DNA from: Nocardioides glacieisoli
GTDB lineage: Bacteria; Actinomycetota; Actinomycetes; Propionibacteriales; Nocardioidaceae
DNA: 64,000 bases
Direction: 5' to 3'
NCBI RefSeq assembly: GCF_004137245.1
Contig: NZ_SDWS01000010.1
Coordinates: 1 to 64,000 of the forward strand
Of this stretch, positions 57,460 through 64,000 are shown piece by piece. Within the stretch, counting starts at the first letter, position 1, and each line of letters begins with the position of its first letter. Both the position numbers and the translations under genes were made by a program. Below the pieces are notes generated by a model. That model made no database searches, was not told the origin of the DNA, and saw only the letters and a program-made list of their open reading frames with translations.

Positions 57460-58292
57460 TCAGGGAGCTCCGAGGCGCCGTAGAGCTCGTGGGCGACGGC
57501 GTCGCGGTTGGAGCCCTCGCGGTTGTCGCCCTTCTCGATGATCACGAGGTTGTGGTAGCAGTGCACCGCCCGGACCCACTGGTCGGTGTAGGTGGGCTCG
57601 TAGCCCTCGACGAGGAACTCCTCGTGGTTGAGGCCGTCGATCAGGTCCTTCACGAGGTCCATGGAGGTCCCCGGTGCGCGCGGGTCGATCTCGCCGCCCC
57701 AGGCCGGCCAGTAGGACGTCTGGATGTCCTCGATGCAGTAGATGCCGCCGTCGGGCATCAGCGGGAAGAGGATCTTGAACGACTCGCGCACGTGGGCCGG
57801 GATGTGGCTGCCGTCGTCGATGACGACCAGCGGCGCACCCTGCTCCTCGATGATCTGATTCAGGATCGCGGGGTCGGTCTGGTCGCCGAGGTAGGTGTGG
57901 ATGTGTCCGCGGGTCAGCCACGTCTTGTCCTCGATGTCGAGGCCGACGATGGTGGCCCGCGGGAAGAACCAGCGCCACATCTTCATCGAGGCGCCGCTCT
58001 TGCGCCTCTTCTTGTAGCCGCCGATGCCGAGCTCGAGCAGCGTGAACGAGTCCTTCCGCAGGTGCTGGAGGTGCCGCTCGTAGTGAGGTGTGTAGCGGTG
58101 CACGCCCCACTTGTCGGTGCGGAACTCGATGGCCAGCTCGGTCAGGTTGCTCGCAAGGAGCCGCTGGCGGCGCTCGGCCTTCGGGTCGGCCGCCGGTGCC
58201 GGCGCCTCCGGTGCGGGCGGGTCCTGCATCCGACCGGCCTTCTGGGCGGCTCTCTTGACGGCCTGGCCGGCTCGTCGAGCAGTCGTTCGCAC
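57456..58292 (-). CDS. TylF/MycE-like class I methyltransferase
   Basis: A 278 aa protein. After a basic N terminus comes EFRTDKWGVHRYTPHYERHLQHLR, then LLELGIGGYKKRRKSGASMKMWRWFFPRATIVGLDIEDK and LVVIDDGSHIPAHVRESF; these match macrocin O-methyltransferase/MycE-type sugar methyltransferases, whose active-site acidic residues bind Mg. The acceptor here is unknown, perhaps a cell-surface glycan. The GTG follows TAGGGT by 6 nt, overlapping the stop of the SGNH gene. It is coupled by ATGA to the ATP-grasp gene. Confidence 0.82.
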   Translation of the reverse strand: MRTTARRAGQAVKRAAQKAGRMQDPPAPEAPAPAADPKAERRQRLLASNLTELAIEFRTDKWGVHRYTPHYERHLQHLRKDSFTLLELGIGGYKKRRKSGASMKMWRWFFPRATIVGLDIEDKTWLTRGHIHTYLGDQTDPAILNQIIEEQGAPLVVIDDGSHIPAHVRESFKILFPLMPDGGIYCIEDIQTSYWPAWGGEIDPRAPGTSMDLVKDLIDGLNHEEFLVEGYEPTYTDQWVRAVHCYHNLVIIEKGDNREGSNRDAVAHELYGASELPE

Positions 58293-58301
58293 CCGGGAAC
58301 C

Positions 58302-59162
58302 CTAACCTGATCCACCGACCCCGGGTGCGTGGTGCCCGAACGGCAGGTCCTGCACCACGCCCAGCGCCGCCAGCACCGACGGGAGCATGGCCTTCGCGGT
58401 CCGCTTGTAGCCGTGCGCGCTCGGGTGGAAGCGGTCGAGGCTGAACATCTCCTCCGGGTTGGTGATGAAGAACGGGCCCACCACGTGGGCCAGCGAGACG
58501 ACTCGCGCGCCGTGCTCCAGGGCAGCCACGCGCTGGGCCGCGGCGAGCTGCCGCGACGCCCGCGACCCGAGCGCGCGCAGGGGCTGCGGCACGGGTCTCA
58601 GCGCACCGAGGTCGGGGCAGGTCCCGACGACCACCTCGGTGCCACGTGCCCGGAGGTCGTCGACGGCCGCGACCAGGTGGCGCACCGACTCGGCGACCGG
58701 CACGCGGTGGGTCACGTCGTTGCCGCCGACCACGATGACCGCGACATCGGGGACGTACGACGCCGGCAAGGCGGCCAGCTGCTCCGCGAGCATGCTGCTC
58801 TCCGAGCCGACGACGGCCGCCGTCCGCAGGCGCACGGACCTGCCCGCGCTCCGGGCGGTCCCGCGTGCCAGCCGGCCGCCGAGCGTGTGCTTCGCCTTCT
58901 CCGCGCCCAACCCGGCGGCGATCGAGTCGCCGAGGACGAGGAGGTCCACCGGGTCGCCGTACCCCTTCTTCCAGTGCCGGTCCCCCGCCGGCGCCTCCTC
59001 GCCGAGCGGCTTGCCGATCGCCCTGCGCGCCTGCGCGGCCTGGCGCACCAGCAGCCCGCGGGCGCCGTACGCCGCTCCGGCTCCGATCCCGCCGACGACC
59101 GCCAGCGCCGTCCCGGTCCTGCCCAGGTGCCTGTGCCTCTCCACTCCACCCTTCAACCACAT
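58302..59162 (-). CDS. SGNH/GDSL hydrolase with N-terminal membrane segment
   Basis: A 286 aa esterase/lipase-like protein. A hydrophobic segment (TALAVVGGIGAGAAYGARGLLV, about residues 17-38) precedes the SGNH core: block I VLGDSIAAGLG (Ser), block III VVGGNDVTH (Asn) and block V DRFHPSAHGY (Asp-His). It is probably anchored and acts on a lipid or glycan ester. Start ATG 59162 is weakly supported; GTG 59144 is possible. It ends 9 nt before the methyltransferase gene, with which it may be transcribed. Confidence 0.83.
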   Translation of the reverse strand: MWLKGGVERHRHLGRTGTALAVVGGIGAGAAYGARGLLVRQAAQARRAIGKPLGEEAPAGDRHWKKGYGDPVDLLVLGDSIAAGLGAEKAKHTLGGRLARGTARSAGRSVRLRTAAVVGSESSMLAEQLAALPASYVPDVAVIVVGGNDVTHRVPVAESVRHLVAAVDDLRARGTEVVVGTCPDLGALRPVPQPLRALGSRASRQLAAAQRVAALEHGARVVSLAHVVGPFFITNPEEMFSLDRFHPSAHGYKRTAKAMLPSVLAALGVVQDLPFGHHAPGVGGSG

Positions 59163-59269
59163 GGAGATGGACCGGCGCCCAACCCCGGTCGACGGATGGC
59201 CCAACAGACCCCCCGCACGTGGGTCCATGTACTCACGACAGCCGCACCGCAGAGGGCCACGCTGGAGCC

Positions 59270-60487
59270 ATGACCGACACAGCGCTCCTGCCCACCCGCT
59301 CGGTGCCCCCTCGCCAGCTCGCCTGGCTGCGCTCCGAGGTCGCCGACTGGACCTCCCGGGGCATCATCAGCCCCGACCAGGCGGAGCGCATCTCCCGGCA
59401 CTACAGCGCCGCCGACCACGCCCGCTTCAGCGTCGGCCGCGTGCTGCTCTACCTCGGCAGCGGCTTCGTCGGCATCGGCCTCATCTGGCTGGTCGCCGCC
59501 AACCTCGACCAGCTCTCCCCCGTGGCCCGCTTCGTCGCGGTCACCGTCCTCTGGCTGGCCTTCCTCGCCGGCGGCGAGCTCCTCGCAACGCGCCGGGCGT
59601 CGCGCCCGCTCGTCGGGGCCGCCCGCCTCCTCGCCGCCCTCGGCATGGGCGCCGTCCTGTTCCAGGCCGCCCAGTCGCTGCAGGTGCCCGCCTTCGAGCC
59701 GCGCCTCCTCGGGCTCTGGGCCGTCGGCGCGCTGCTGCACGGCTACGCCGTCCGGGCCCACGCCCCCTTCATCGTCGGCCTCCTCGTCGGAGTCGCGTGG
59801 TGGTTCGTGCAGCCGCTCTGGGACGAGCAGAACGGCTTGGCGGTCGTGGTGCTCTTCGGCGCCGCGGCCGTGCTGGCAGCGGGTCTCGCGGTCCTGCACG
59901 ACGGCCGTCTCGACGACTTCGCCTGGGCGTGGCGCACGGTGGCCGCTGCCATGGCGCTGCTCTCCCTCTTCGTGGCCGCGATCCCCGACATCGGTGGCGA
60001 CGGCCTGGCCTGGTCGCCCTGGCTCGTCGTGGCGCTCGCTGCCGCGGGTGTCGCCGCAGCCGCTGCCGCCGTCGTGGCGCGCGGCGTACGCGCCCTCGAA
60101 CCGGCCGGCGCCGTGCTGGTCCTGGTCATCGCGACCCTGCTCGGCCTCTGGTCGACCGGCTCCGACACGAGCGACGTGGACGCGTCGGACTGGCTGCACG
60201 CCGCCGTCTCGGTGGCCGCGTACGTCGTCCTGGCCGTCGCCCTGGTGGCGCTCGGCACCGTGCGCGAGCACACCGCCCTCACCTGGATGGCGATGGGCGG
60301 GCTGGTGGTCTTCACGACCTTCCAGAGCTTCGCCGTCTTCGCCCCGATCGTGACCGGCGCCTGGCTGTTCGTGGTCCTCGGCACGGTCTTCCTGGGCAGC
60401 GGCTTCCTCTTCGACCGGGCCCGGCGCGAGCTGGTCCAGGCACTCGACACCGACACCCCCGACAGCTCGAACGGAGCACCCCGATGA
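59270..60487 (+). CDS. DUF2157 polytopic membrane protein
   Basis: A 405 aa protein. The cytoplasmic DUF2157 part (RQLAWLRSEVADWTSRGIISPDQAERISRHY...) precedes about 11 hydrophobic helices; GRVLLYLGSGFVGIGLIWLVAANL is the typical junction. The family function is unknown. CTGGAGCC before the ATG serves as ribosome-binding site. It overlaps the GDYXXLXY-protein gene by ATGA; this pair is common in bacteria and suggests a joint membrane complex. Confidence 0.85.
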   Translation: MTDTALLPTRSVPPRQLAWLRSEVADWTSRGIISPDQAERISRHYSAADHARFSVGRVLLYLGSGFVGIGLIWLVAANLDQLSPVARFVAVTVLWLAFLAGGELLATRRASRPLVGAARLLAALGMGAVLFQAAQSLQVPAFEPRLLGLWAVGALLHGYAVRAHAPFIVGLLVGVAWWFVQPLWDEQNGLAVVVLFGAAAVLAAGLAVLHDGRLDDFAWAWRTVAAAMALLSLFVAAIPDIGGDGLAWSPWLVVALAAAGVAAAAAAVVARGVRALEPAGAVLVLVIATLLGLWSTGSDTSDVDASDWLHAAVSVAAYVVLAVALVALGTVREHTALTWMAMGGLVVFTTFQSFAVFAPIVTGAWLFVVLGTVFLGSGFLFDRARRELVQALDTDTPDSSNGAPR

Positions 60488-60951
60488 AGCGCACCGTCAC
60501 GGTCGCCCTGATCGCCGTCAGCCAGCTGGTCCTCGTGGGCGTGGCCGTCGCACCCCAGCTCTCCGCGCGGGTGCTCGGCGACACCTATCTCGTCAGGGTC
60601 GCGCCTGTCGACCCGATCGACCCGTTCCGCGGTGCCTACGTGGCGCTCGACTACCCGGACCTGCGCCACGACGACCGGCAGTCGTCGGGCGAGGGTGGCG
60701 ACCTCTACGTCAGCCTCGTCGAGGAGGACGGCGTGTGGACCGCCGGCGAGTGGAGTCGCCAGCGGCCCGCCGACGGCCCCTACCTGGCCTGCGACGACCG
60801 CTCGTGGCAGGTCCGCTGCGGGATCGAGAGCTGGTTCCTCCCGCAGGACGAGGCCCGCGAGGCCGAGCGGCTCCTGCAGGACGGCGCCGTCGCGGAGATC
60901 AAGGTCGACTCCCGTGGCAACGCCGCCGTGGTCGGCGTCAGAGCCGGCTGA
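60484..60951 (+). CDS. GDYXXLXY-domain membrane-anchored protein
   Basis: A 155 aa protein with an N-terminal membrane helix (VALIAVSQLVLVGVAVAPQL) and an extracytoplasmic domain of the GDYXXLXY family, here FRGAYVALDYPDL (residues about 48-60), where GAYVALDY corresponds to the name-giving motif, with Ala for Asp. It ends with an exported domain of beta strands. It overlaps DUF2157 by 4 nt and converges with the DUF6174-like gene by 14 nt. Confidence 0.82.
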   Translation: MKRTVTVALIAVSQLVLVGVAVAPQLSARVLGDTYLVRVAPVDPIDPFRGAYVALDYPDLRHDDRQSSGEGGDLYVSLVEEDGVWTAGEWSRQRPADGPYLACDDRSWQVRCGIESWFLPQDEAREAERLLQDGAVAEIKVDSRGNAAVVGVRAG

Positions 60952-61405
60952 GCGTGACGGTGTAGTAGGTCTCCTCGTCGGCGACCATCGTGCTCGGGTC
61001 GATCGCGATCGAGCTCGGGACGCCGCGGGGGGTCCACTCGACGTCGACCCGCTCGGCCTCCGTCCGGGCGCTGCGGATGAGCGAGTAGAGCTCGTCCATC
61101 GACCAACCGCGGGAGGCCTTCAGCCGCCGGTCACCGCGCGTGACGCGGACCGTGCGGTCGTTGCGGATGACGGTCTCGACGGGCTGGGTGCGCACGCAGA
61201 AGCAGGACTCCCGCACGGTGATGACGTAGTCGTCGATGCCCTTCGCCTGCCACTTCTGCCAGGCGGTGGACAGGTCGGGCTCCTCGTTGATGCCGGGCAC
61301 GAACGGCTGCACGGGCTGTGGGTCGGCCGCCGCTGCCGGGGCGGCGGTCGCAGCGAGGCCGAGCGGGAGCAGGGCAGCGAGCAGGACGTGCTTCATCGTC
61401 GTCAT
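60938..61405 (-). CDS. Secreted DUF6174-like protein
   Basis: A 155 aa exported protein. The signal peptide HVLLAALLPLGLAATAAPAAAA is followed by a small domain with W-x-K-W (AWQKWQAKGIDDYVITVRESCFC), which fits DUF6174-type proteins, and a PSSIAIDPSTMVADEETYYTVTLSRL C terminus. The pair of cysteines in CFC may form or bind something redox-active. Start ATG 61405 or 61396. Confidence 0.75.
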   Translation of the reverse strand: MTTMKHVLLAALLPLGLAATAAPAAAADPQPVQPFVPGINEEPDLSTAWQKWQAKGIDDYVITVRESCFCVRTQPVETVIRNDRTVRVTRGDRRLKASRGWSMDELYSLIRSARTEAERVDVEWTPRGVPSSIAIDPSTMVADEETYYTVTLSRL

Positions 61406-61443
61406 GTCCGGTACGACGCGTGCCGGCCGTCGCGGGGTTCCGC

Positions 61444-61719
61444 TCAGCCGCCCGCTACGGCGGGGATGACCGAGATCTGGACGCCGTCGGGCGTCGGCGT
61501 GTCGAGCTCGTCGAGGAACCGCACGTCGTCGTTGCCGACGTACACGTTCACGAACCGGCGCAGCTTGCCGGCCTCGTCGAGGATGCGGCCCTTGATGCCG
61601 GAGTAGCTGGCGTCGAGGTCGTCGAGCACCGCCGCGAGGGTGTCGCCCTCGGCGCTCACCTCGGACTCACCGCCGGTGTAGGTGCGGAGGATGGTCGGGA
61701 TCCGGACGGAGACTGCCAT
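61444..61719 (-). CDS. MoaD/ThiS-type sulfur-carrier protein (CysO-like)
   Basis: A 91 aa ubiquitin-fold protein ending in Gly-Gly (VIPAVAGG), the tail adenylated and thiocarboxylated by E1-like enzymes. The sequence VSVRIPTILRTYTGGESEVSAEGDTLAAVLDDL resembles mycobacterial CysO. It starts 17 nt after thrC and belongs to the SAM-riboswitch operon. It may donate sulfur for cysteine or methionine formation rather than for molybdopterin; adjacent to thrC, not moaE. Confidence 0.9.
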   Translation of the reverse strand: MAVSVRIPTILRTYTGGESEVSAEGDTLAAVLDDLDASYSGIKGRILDEAGKLRRFVNVYVGNDDVRFLDELDTPTPDGVQISVIPAVAGG

Positions 61720-61735
61720 GAGGAGATCTTGCCTC

Positions 61736-63028
61736 TCAGAGGATGTTGGCGGCTACGAACGCGTCGTAGGAGGGTGCGATGGTGGCTGCGGGGCCGACCC
61801 GGTCGGACACCGAGTCCAGGGTCTTGAGGCCGTGCCCGGTGTTGATCACGACGGTCTCGAGCGAGGTGTCGAGCTGACCGGTCTCGACGAGCTTCTTCAG
61901 CACGCCGACGGTGGTGCCGCCGGCGGTCTCGGTGAAGATCCCCTCCGTACGGGCCAGCAGGATGATGCCCTCGCGGACCTCGTCGTCGGAGATGTCCTCC
62001 ACGGCGCCGCCGGACTTGCGACAGATGTCGAGGACGTAGATGCCGTCGGCGGGGTTGCCGATCGCCAGGCTCTTGGCGATCGTGTCGGGCTTGACCGGGC
62101 GGATCGCGTCGGTCTCGGCCTTGTAGGCCGCCGAGACCGGCGAGCAACCGGTCGCCTGGGCGCCGAAGACCTTGTAGGGCTTGTCCTCGACCAGCCCGAG
62201 CTTGATCAGCTCCTGGAACGCCTTGTCGACCTTGGTCAGCTGCGAGCCGGACGCCACGGGGATGACGATCTGGTCCGGCAGCCGCCAGCCGAGCTGCTCG
62301 GCGATCTCGTAGCCGAGGGTCTTGGAGCCCTCGGCGTAGAAGGGCCGCACGTTGACGTTGACGAACGCCCAGCCCTCCTCCTCGCCGGCGATCTCCGAGG
62401 CGAGCTTGTTGACGTCGTCGTAGTTGCCGTCGACGGCGACGAGCTTCTCGGTGAAGACCGCCGAGTTCACCTTCTTCGGCGTCTCGAGGTTGCTCGGGAT
62501 GAAGACCACGGTCGGGATCCCGGCCCGGGCGCCGGCGGCCGCGACCGCGTTGGCCAGGTTGCCGGTCGACGGGCAGGCGAAGACCTTGGCGTCGAGCTCG
62601 CGGGCGGCGCTCAGGGCGCAGGCGACGACGCGGTCCTTGAAGGAGTTGGTCGGGTTGGTCGAGTCGTCCTTGACCCAGAGGTTGTCGATGCCGAGCTCGC
62701 GACCGAGGTTGTGCGCCTTGAGCAGCCGGGTGAACCCGGGCTCGGTGTTCGGGCTCTGCTCGATGTCGTCGGGCACCGGCAGGAGCGCCTTGTAGCGCCA
62801 GATGTTGGCGGGGCCGGCGGCGATCTCCTCGCGCGTCACGGCCGGGTAGTCGTAGGCGACCTCGAGGGGTCCGAAGCACTCCGGACAGGCGTACGACGGG
62901 CCGAGCTCGACCTCGTGCCCGCACTCGCGGCAGGCGAGGGAGCGGGCGTTGCCGAAGGCGCCCTCGCGCAGTCCCTTGCGACCCTCTGGGGCGGTGGCGG
63001 TGGTGTTCTCGTCCAGCACGGTGCTCAT
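61736..63028 (-). CDS. thrC: Threonine synthase
   Basis: A 430 aa PLP enzyme of the threonine synthase family (O-phospho-homoserine to threonine). A CxxC zinc-ribbon-like N terminus (CRECGHEVELGPSYACPECFG) precedes the PLP fold: DDSTNPTNSFKDRVV carries the PLP lysine, and ACPSTGNLANAVAAAGARAG is the phosphate loop. Start ATG 63028 lies 6 nt after AAGGAGG. A SAM-I riboswitch occupies its leader, so the gene is repressed when SAM is plentiful. Confidence 0.95.
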   Translation of the reverse strand: MSTVLDENTTATAPEGRKGLREGAFGNARSLACRECGHEVELGPSYACPECFGPLEVAYDYPAVTREEIAAGPANIWRYKALLPVPDDIEQSPNTEPGFTRLLKAHNLGRELGIDNLWVKDDSTNPTNSFKDRVVACALSAARELDAKVFACPSTGNLANAVAAAGARAGIPTVVFIPSNLETPKKVNSAVFTEKLVAVDGNYDDVNKLASEIAGEEEGWAFVNVNVRPFYAEGSKTLGYEIAEQLGWRLPDQIVIPVASGSQLTKVDKAFQELIKLGLVEDKPYKVFGAQATGCSPVSAAYKAETDAIRPVKPDTIAKSLAIGNPADGIYVLDICRKSGGAVEDISDDEVREGIILLARTEGIFTETAGGTTVGVLKKLVETGQLDTSLETVVINTGHGLKTLDSVSDRVGPAATIAPSYDAFVAANIL

Positions 63029-63040
63029 GAAGTCCTCCTT

Positions 63041-63175
63041 CTCATCTGTCCCCGCGACTCTCGCGTGGGTCGGATTTGGCACCTGCTCCCATGACTGTCG
63101 GACGGATCCGGACAGGAGGCTCATGGGTGGTTGCCGGGACTTCTACGGGCCGTTCCCTCAGTCCCTCGTGATGAG
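63041..63175 (-). ncRNA. SAM-I (S-box) riboswitch
   Basis: On the minus strand the leader has the SAM-I layout. P1 pairs CTCATC (63175-63170) with GATGAG (63046-63041). P2 pairs GGGACT with AGTCCC around the kink-turn GAGGGAACGG. CCGGCAACC follows, then a P3 arm (CCCATGA with TCATGGG) and the joining sequence GGTGCCAAATCC, with P4 after it. P1 ends 1-2 nt before the Shine-Dalgarno of thrC, which points to translational control by P1 closing on SAM binding. Confidence 0.9.
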
Positions 63176-63182
63176 CAGGACC

Positions 63183-63188
63183 AGAGTA
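63183..63188 (-). promoter_or_regulatory. Probable -10 box of the thrC-moaD operon
   Basis: TACTCT (minus strand) ends 7 nt before the first nucleotides of the riboswitch (about 63176), so the RNA would start right at the aptamer P1. No good -35 was found. Confidence 0.5.
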
Positions 63189-63253
63189 GGCAGGCCGTCT
63201 CACGATGTGCACACCGAGTCCACGATCTGGATGCCCGCGGCGACGGGCGAGCG

Positions 63254-64000
63254 TCAGGCGCGCAGCGGCGAGGCGAGCCGGGTGAGCAGCTCGACCACAC
63301 CTGCGGGGCCCTCGACGACGACGTCGGCGAGCTCTTCCAGGTCGGGCTGCTCATGGGACGCCGAGCAGACCACGAGGCCGGGCAGGCCGTCGGCGCGCAG
63401 CGCGCGGACGGCCTCGAAGGCCTCGATGTCGCCGAGGTCGTCGCCGCCGAAGACGATGCCGGTGGCCTGCTGCTCCGCGATGAAGGCACGCACCGCCTGG
63501 CCCTTGTGCATGTCGCCGGAGCGGATCTCGACGACGTTGCGGCCGGGCTCGATGCTGAGGTGGTGGCGCGCCGCGAGCTCCGCGACCGGGCCGCGCAACC
63601 GCTCGAGGGCACCCGCGGGGTCGTCCATCCGCCGGGTGTGCACCGCGACGGCGAGGCCCTTCTCCTCGATGAAGGCGTCGGCGGCGTCGGCCTTGCGCAG
63701 GACGGCGGGGAGCTCGCGCTCGAAGGTCGCGAGACCGGCCGGAGGGCGCGGCGACCTGATGCGCTGGTCGGTCGCCCTCCACCGCTCGTTGCCGTACTGC
63801 CCGAAGACGAAGAGCTCCGCCCCGCGGTCGAGCATCGCGTTGCCGAGCGCGTCGAGGTCACCCATCGCGACGGCCTGGCGGGCGGGCCGCCCGGTGATCA
63901 CGGCGACCGCGCGGACGACCTCCGCGAGCTCGAGGAGGGCGCCGGGCGCACCGGGGTGCAGCCGGGCGGCCTCAGGGTCGTCGACCACCGGCGACAGCGT
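63254..64000 (-). CDS. otsB: Trehalose-phosphatase (OtsB-like), 5' part beyond the window
   Basis: At least 248 residues of a HAD-type trehalose-6-phosphate phosphatase. The frame is open to the window edge, where TLSPVVDDPEA continues the motif I DYDGTLSP whose catalytic Asp lies outside. Downstream motifs are VITGRPARQAVAMGDLDALG, GNERW, and GGDDLGDIEAFEAV (the Mg-binding motif III/IV). It removes phosphate to give trehalose, a common osmoprotectant and reserve. The start codon is not in the window; a GTG at 63988 is not the real start. Confidence 0.88.
   Translation of the reverse strand, partial: TLSPVVDDPEAARLHPGAPGALLELAEVVRAVAVITGRPARQAVAMGDLDALGNAMLDRGAELFVFGQYGNERWRATDQRIRSPRPPAGLATFERELPAVLRKADAADAFIEEKGLAVAVHTRRMDDPAGALERLRGPVAELAARHHLSIEPGRNVVEIRSGDMHKGQAVRAFIAEQQATGIVFGGDDLGDIEAFEAVRALRADGLPGLVVCSASHEQPDLEELADVVVEGPAGVVELLTRLASPLRA

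Noticed and set aside
61444..61719. Molybdopterin synthase small subunit (MoaD) for the two molybdenum enzymes
   Set aside because: The protein is longer than MoaD, resembles CysO, and is co-transcribed with thrC and not with moa genes; a role in molybdopterin is not excluded but not supported.

Overview
This is a GC-rich (about 70 %) chromosomal segment of an actinobacterium. Nothing in it is taxonomically decisive, but the gene set (DUF2530, DUF3027, WYL/XPB-like protein next to an XPB helicase, CGNR zinc finger, actinobacterial SOS box, GTG starts, TANNNT -10 boxes placed 6-7 nt before start codons) fits a Nocardioides-like member of the Propionibacteriales. No rRNA, tRNA, insertion sequence, prophage or CRISPR array was seen; the window looks like ordinary core chromosome with several metabolic islands.

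Layout. 0.1-6.4 kb: a Mug-type DNA glycosylase, two small unknown genes, then the streptomycin operon rpsL-rpsG-fusA-tuf on the minus strand with its promoter, an internal hairpin and a strong terminator. 6.3-16 kb: a MarR regulator with its MFS exporter, a purine permease, DUF2530 plus a methyltransferase, DUF3027, a second MFS protein, a cold-shock protein and a secreted subtilisin-like protease. 16-20 kb: a 3-hydroxybutyrate-type dehydrogenase with an MHS-family transporter, next to a GAF/PucR regulator and a matching inverted repeat. 20-23 kb: an RDD/FHA - FHA - PP2C signalling operon without a kinase. 23-27.7 kb: a DNA-repair-like set (XPB/Ssl2-like protein with WYL, CGNR zinc finger, XPB helicase). 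27.7-32.2 kb: MerR-controlled alcohol dehydrogenase, an MpaB-type oxygenase with an HD hydrolase, a GntR regulator and an SOS-boxed AlkB-like dioxygenase. 32.2-42.8 kb: a molybdenum hydroxylase (form II CO-dehydrogenase-like) cluster coxS-L-M-G with maturation genes xdhC, coxE, coxD and a MocA-like nucleotidyltransferase, plus an AcoR-like regulator. 42.8-53.4 kb: nitrate respiration, narGHJI followed by cupin and hemerythrin genes, and two divergent NarK transporters. 53.4-64 kb: a lipoprotein, a coiled-coil repeat protein, CIRCE-controlled groEL, an ATP-grasp enzyme, a TylF/MycE-like methyltransferase, an SGNH hydrolase, DUF2157 and GDYXXLXY proteins, and a SAM-riboswitch-controlled thrC-moaD operon; the window ends inside an otsB-like trehalose-phosphatase gene.

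How it works together. Two molybdenum enzymes (membrane nitrate reductase and a xanthine-dehydrogenase-family hydroxylase) with dedicated cofactor/insertion genes occupy a near-continuous 18 kb minus-strand block and suggest a flexible respiratory lifestyle. The most informative non-coding elements are a SAM-I riboswitch in front of thrC, a perfect LexA/SOS box before alkB, two CIRCE elements before groEL, an 18-bp MerR dyad, a DasR-like operator in the promoter of a DasR-family regulator, and a recurrent leaderless-mRNA promoter layout that re-positions many start codons.
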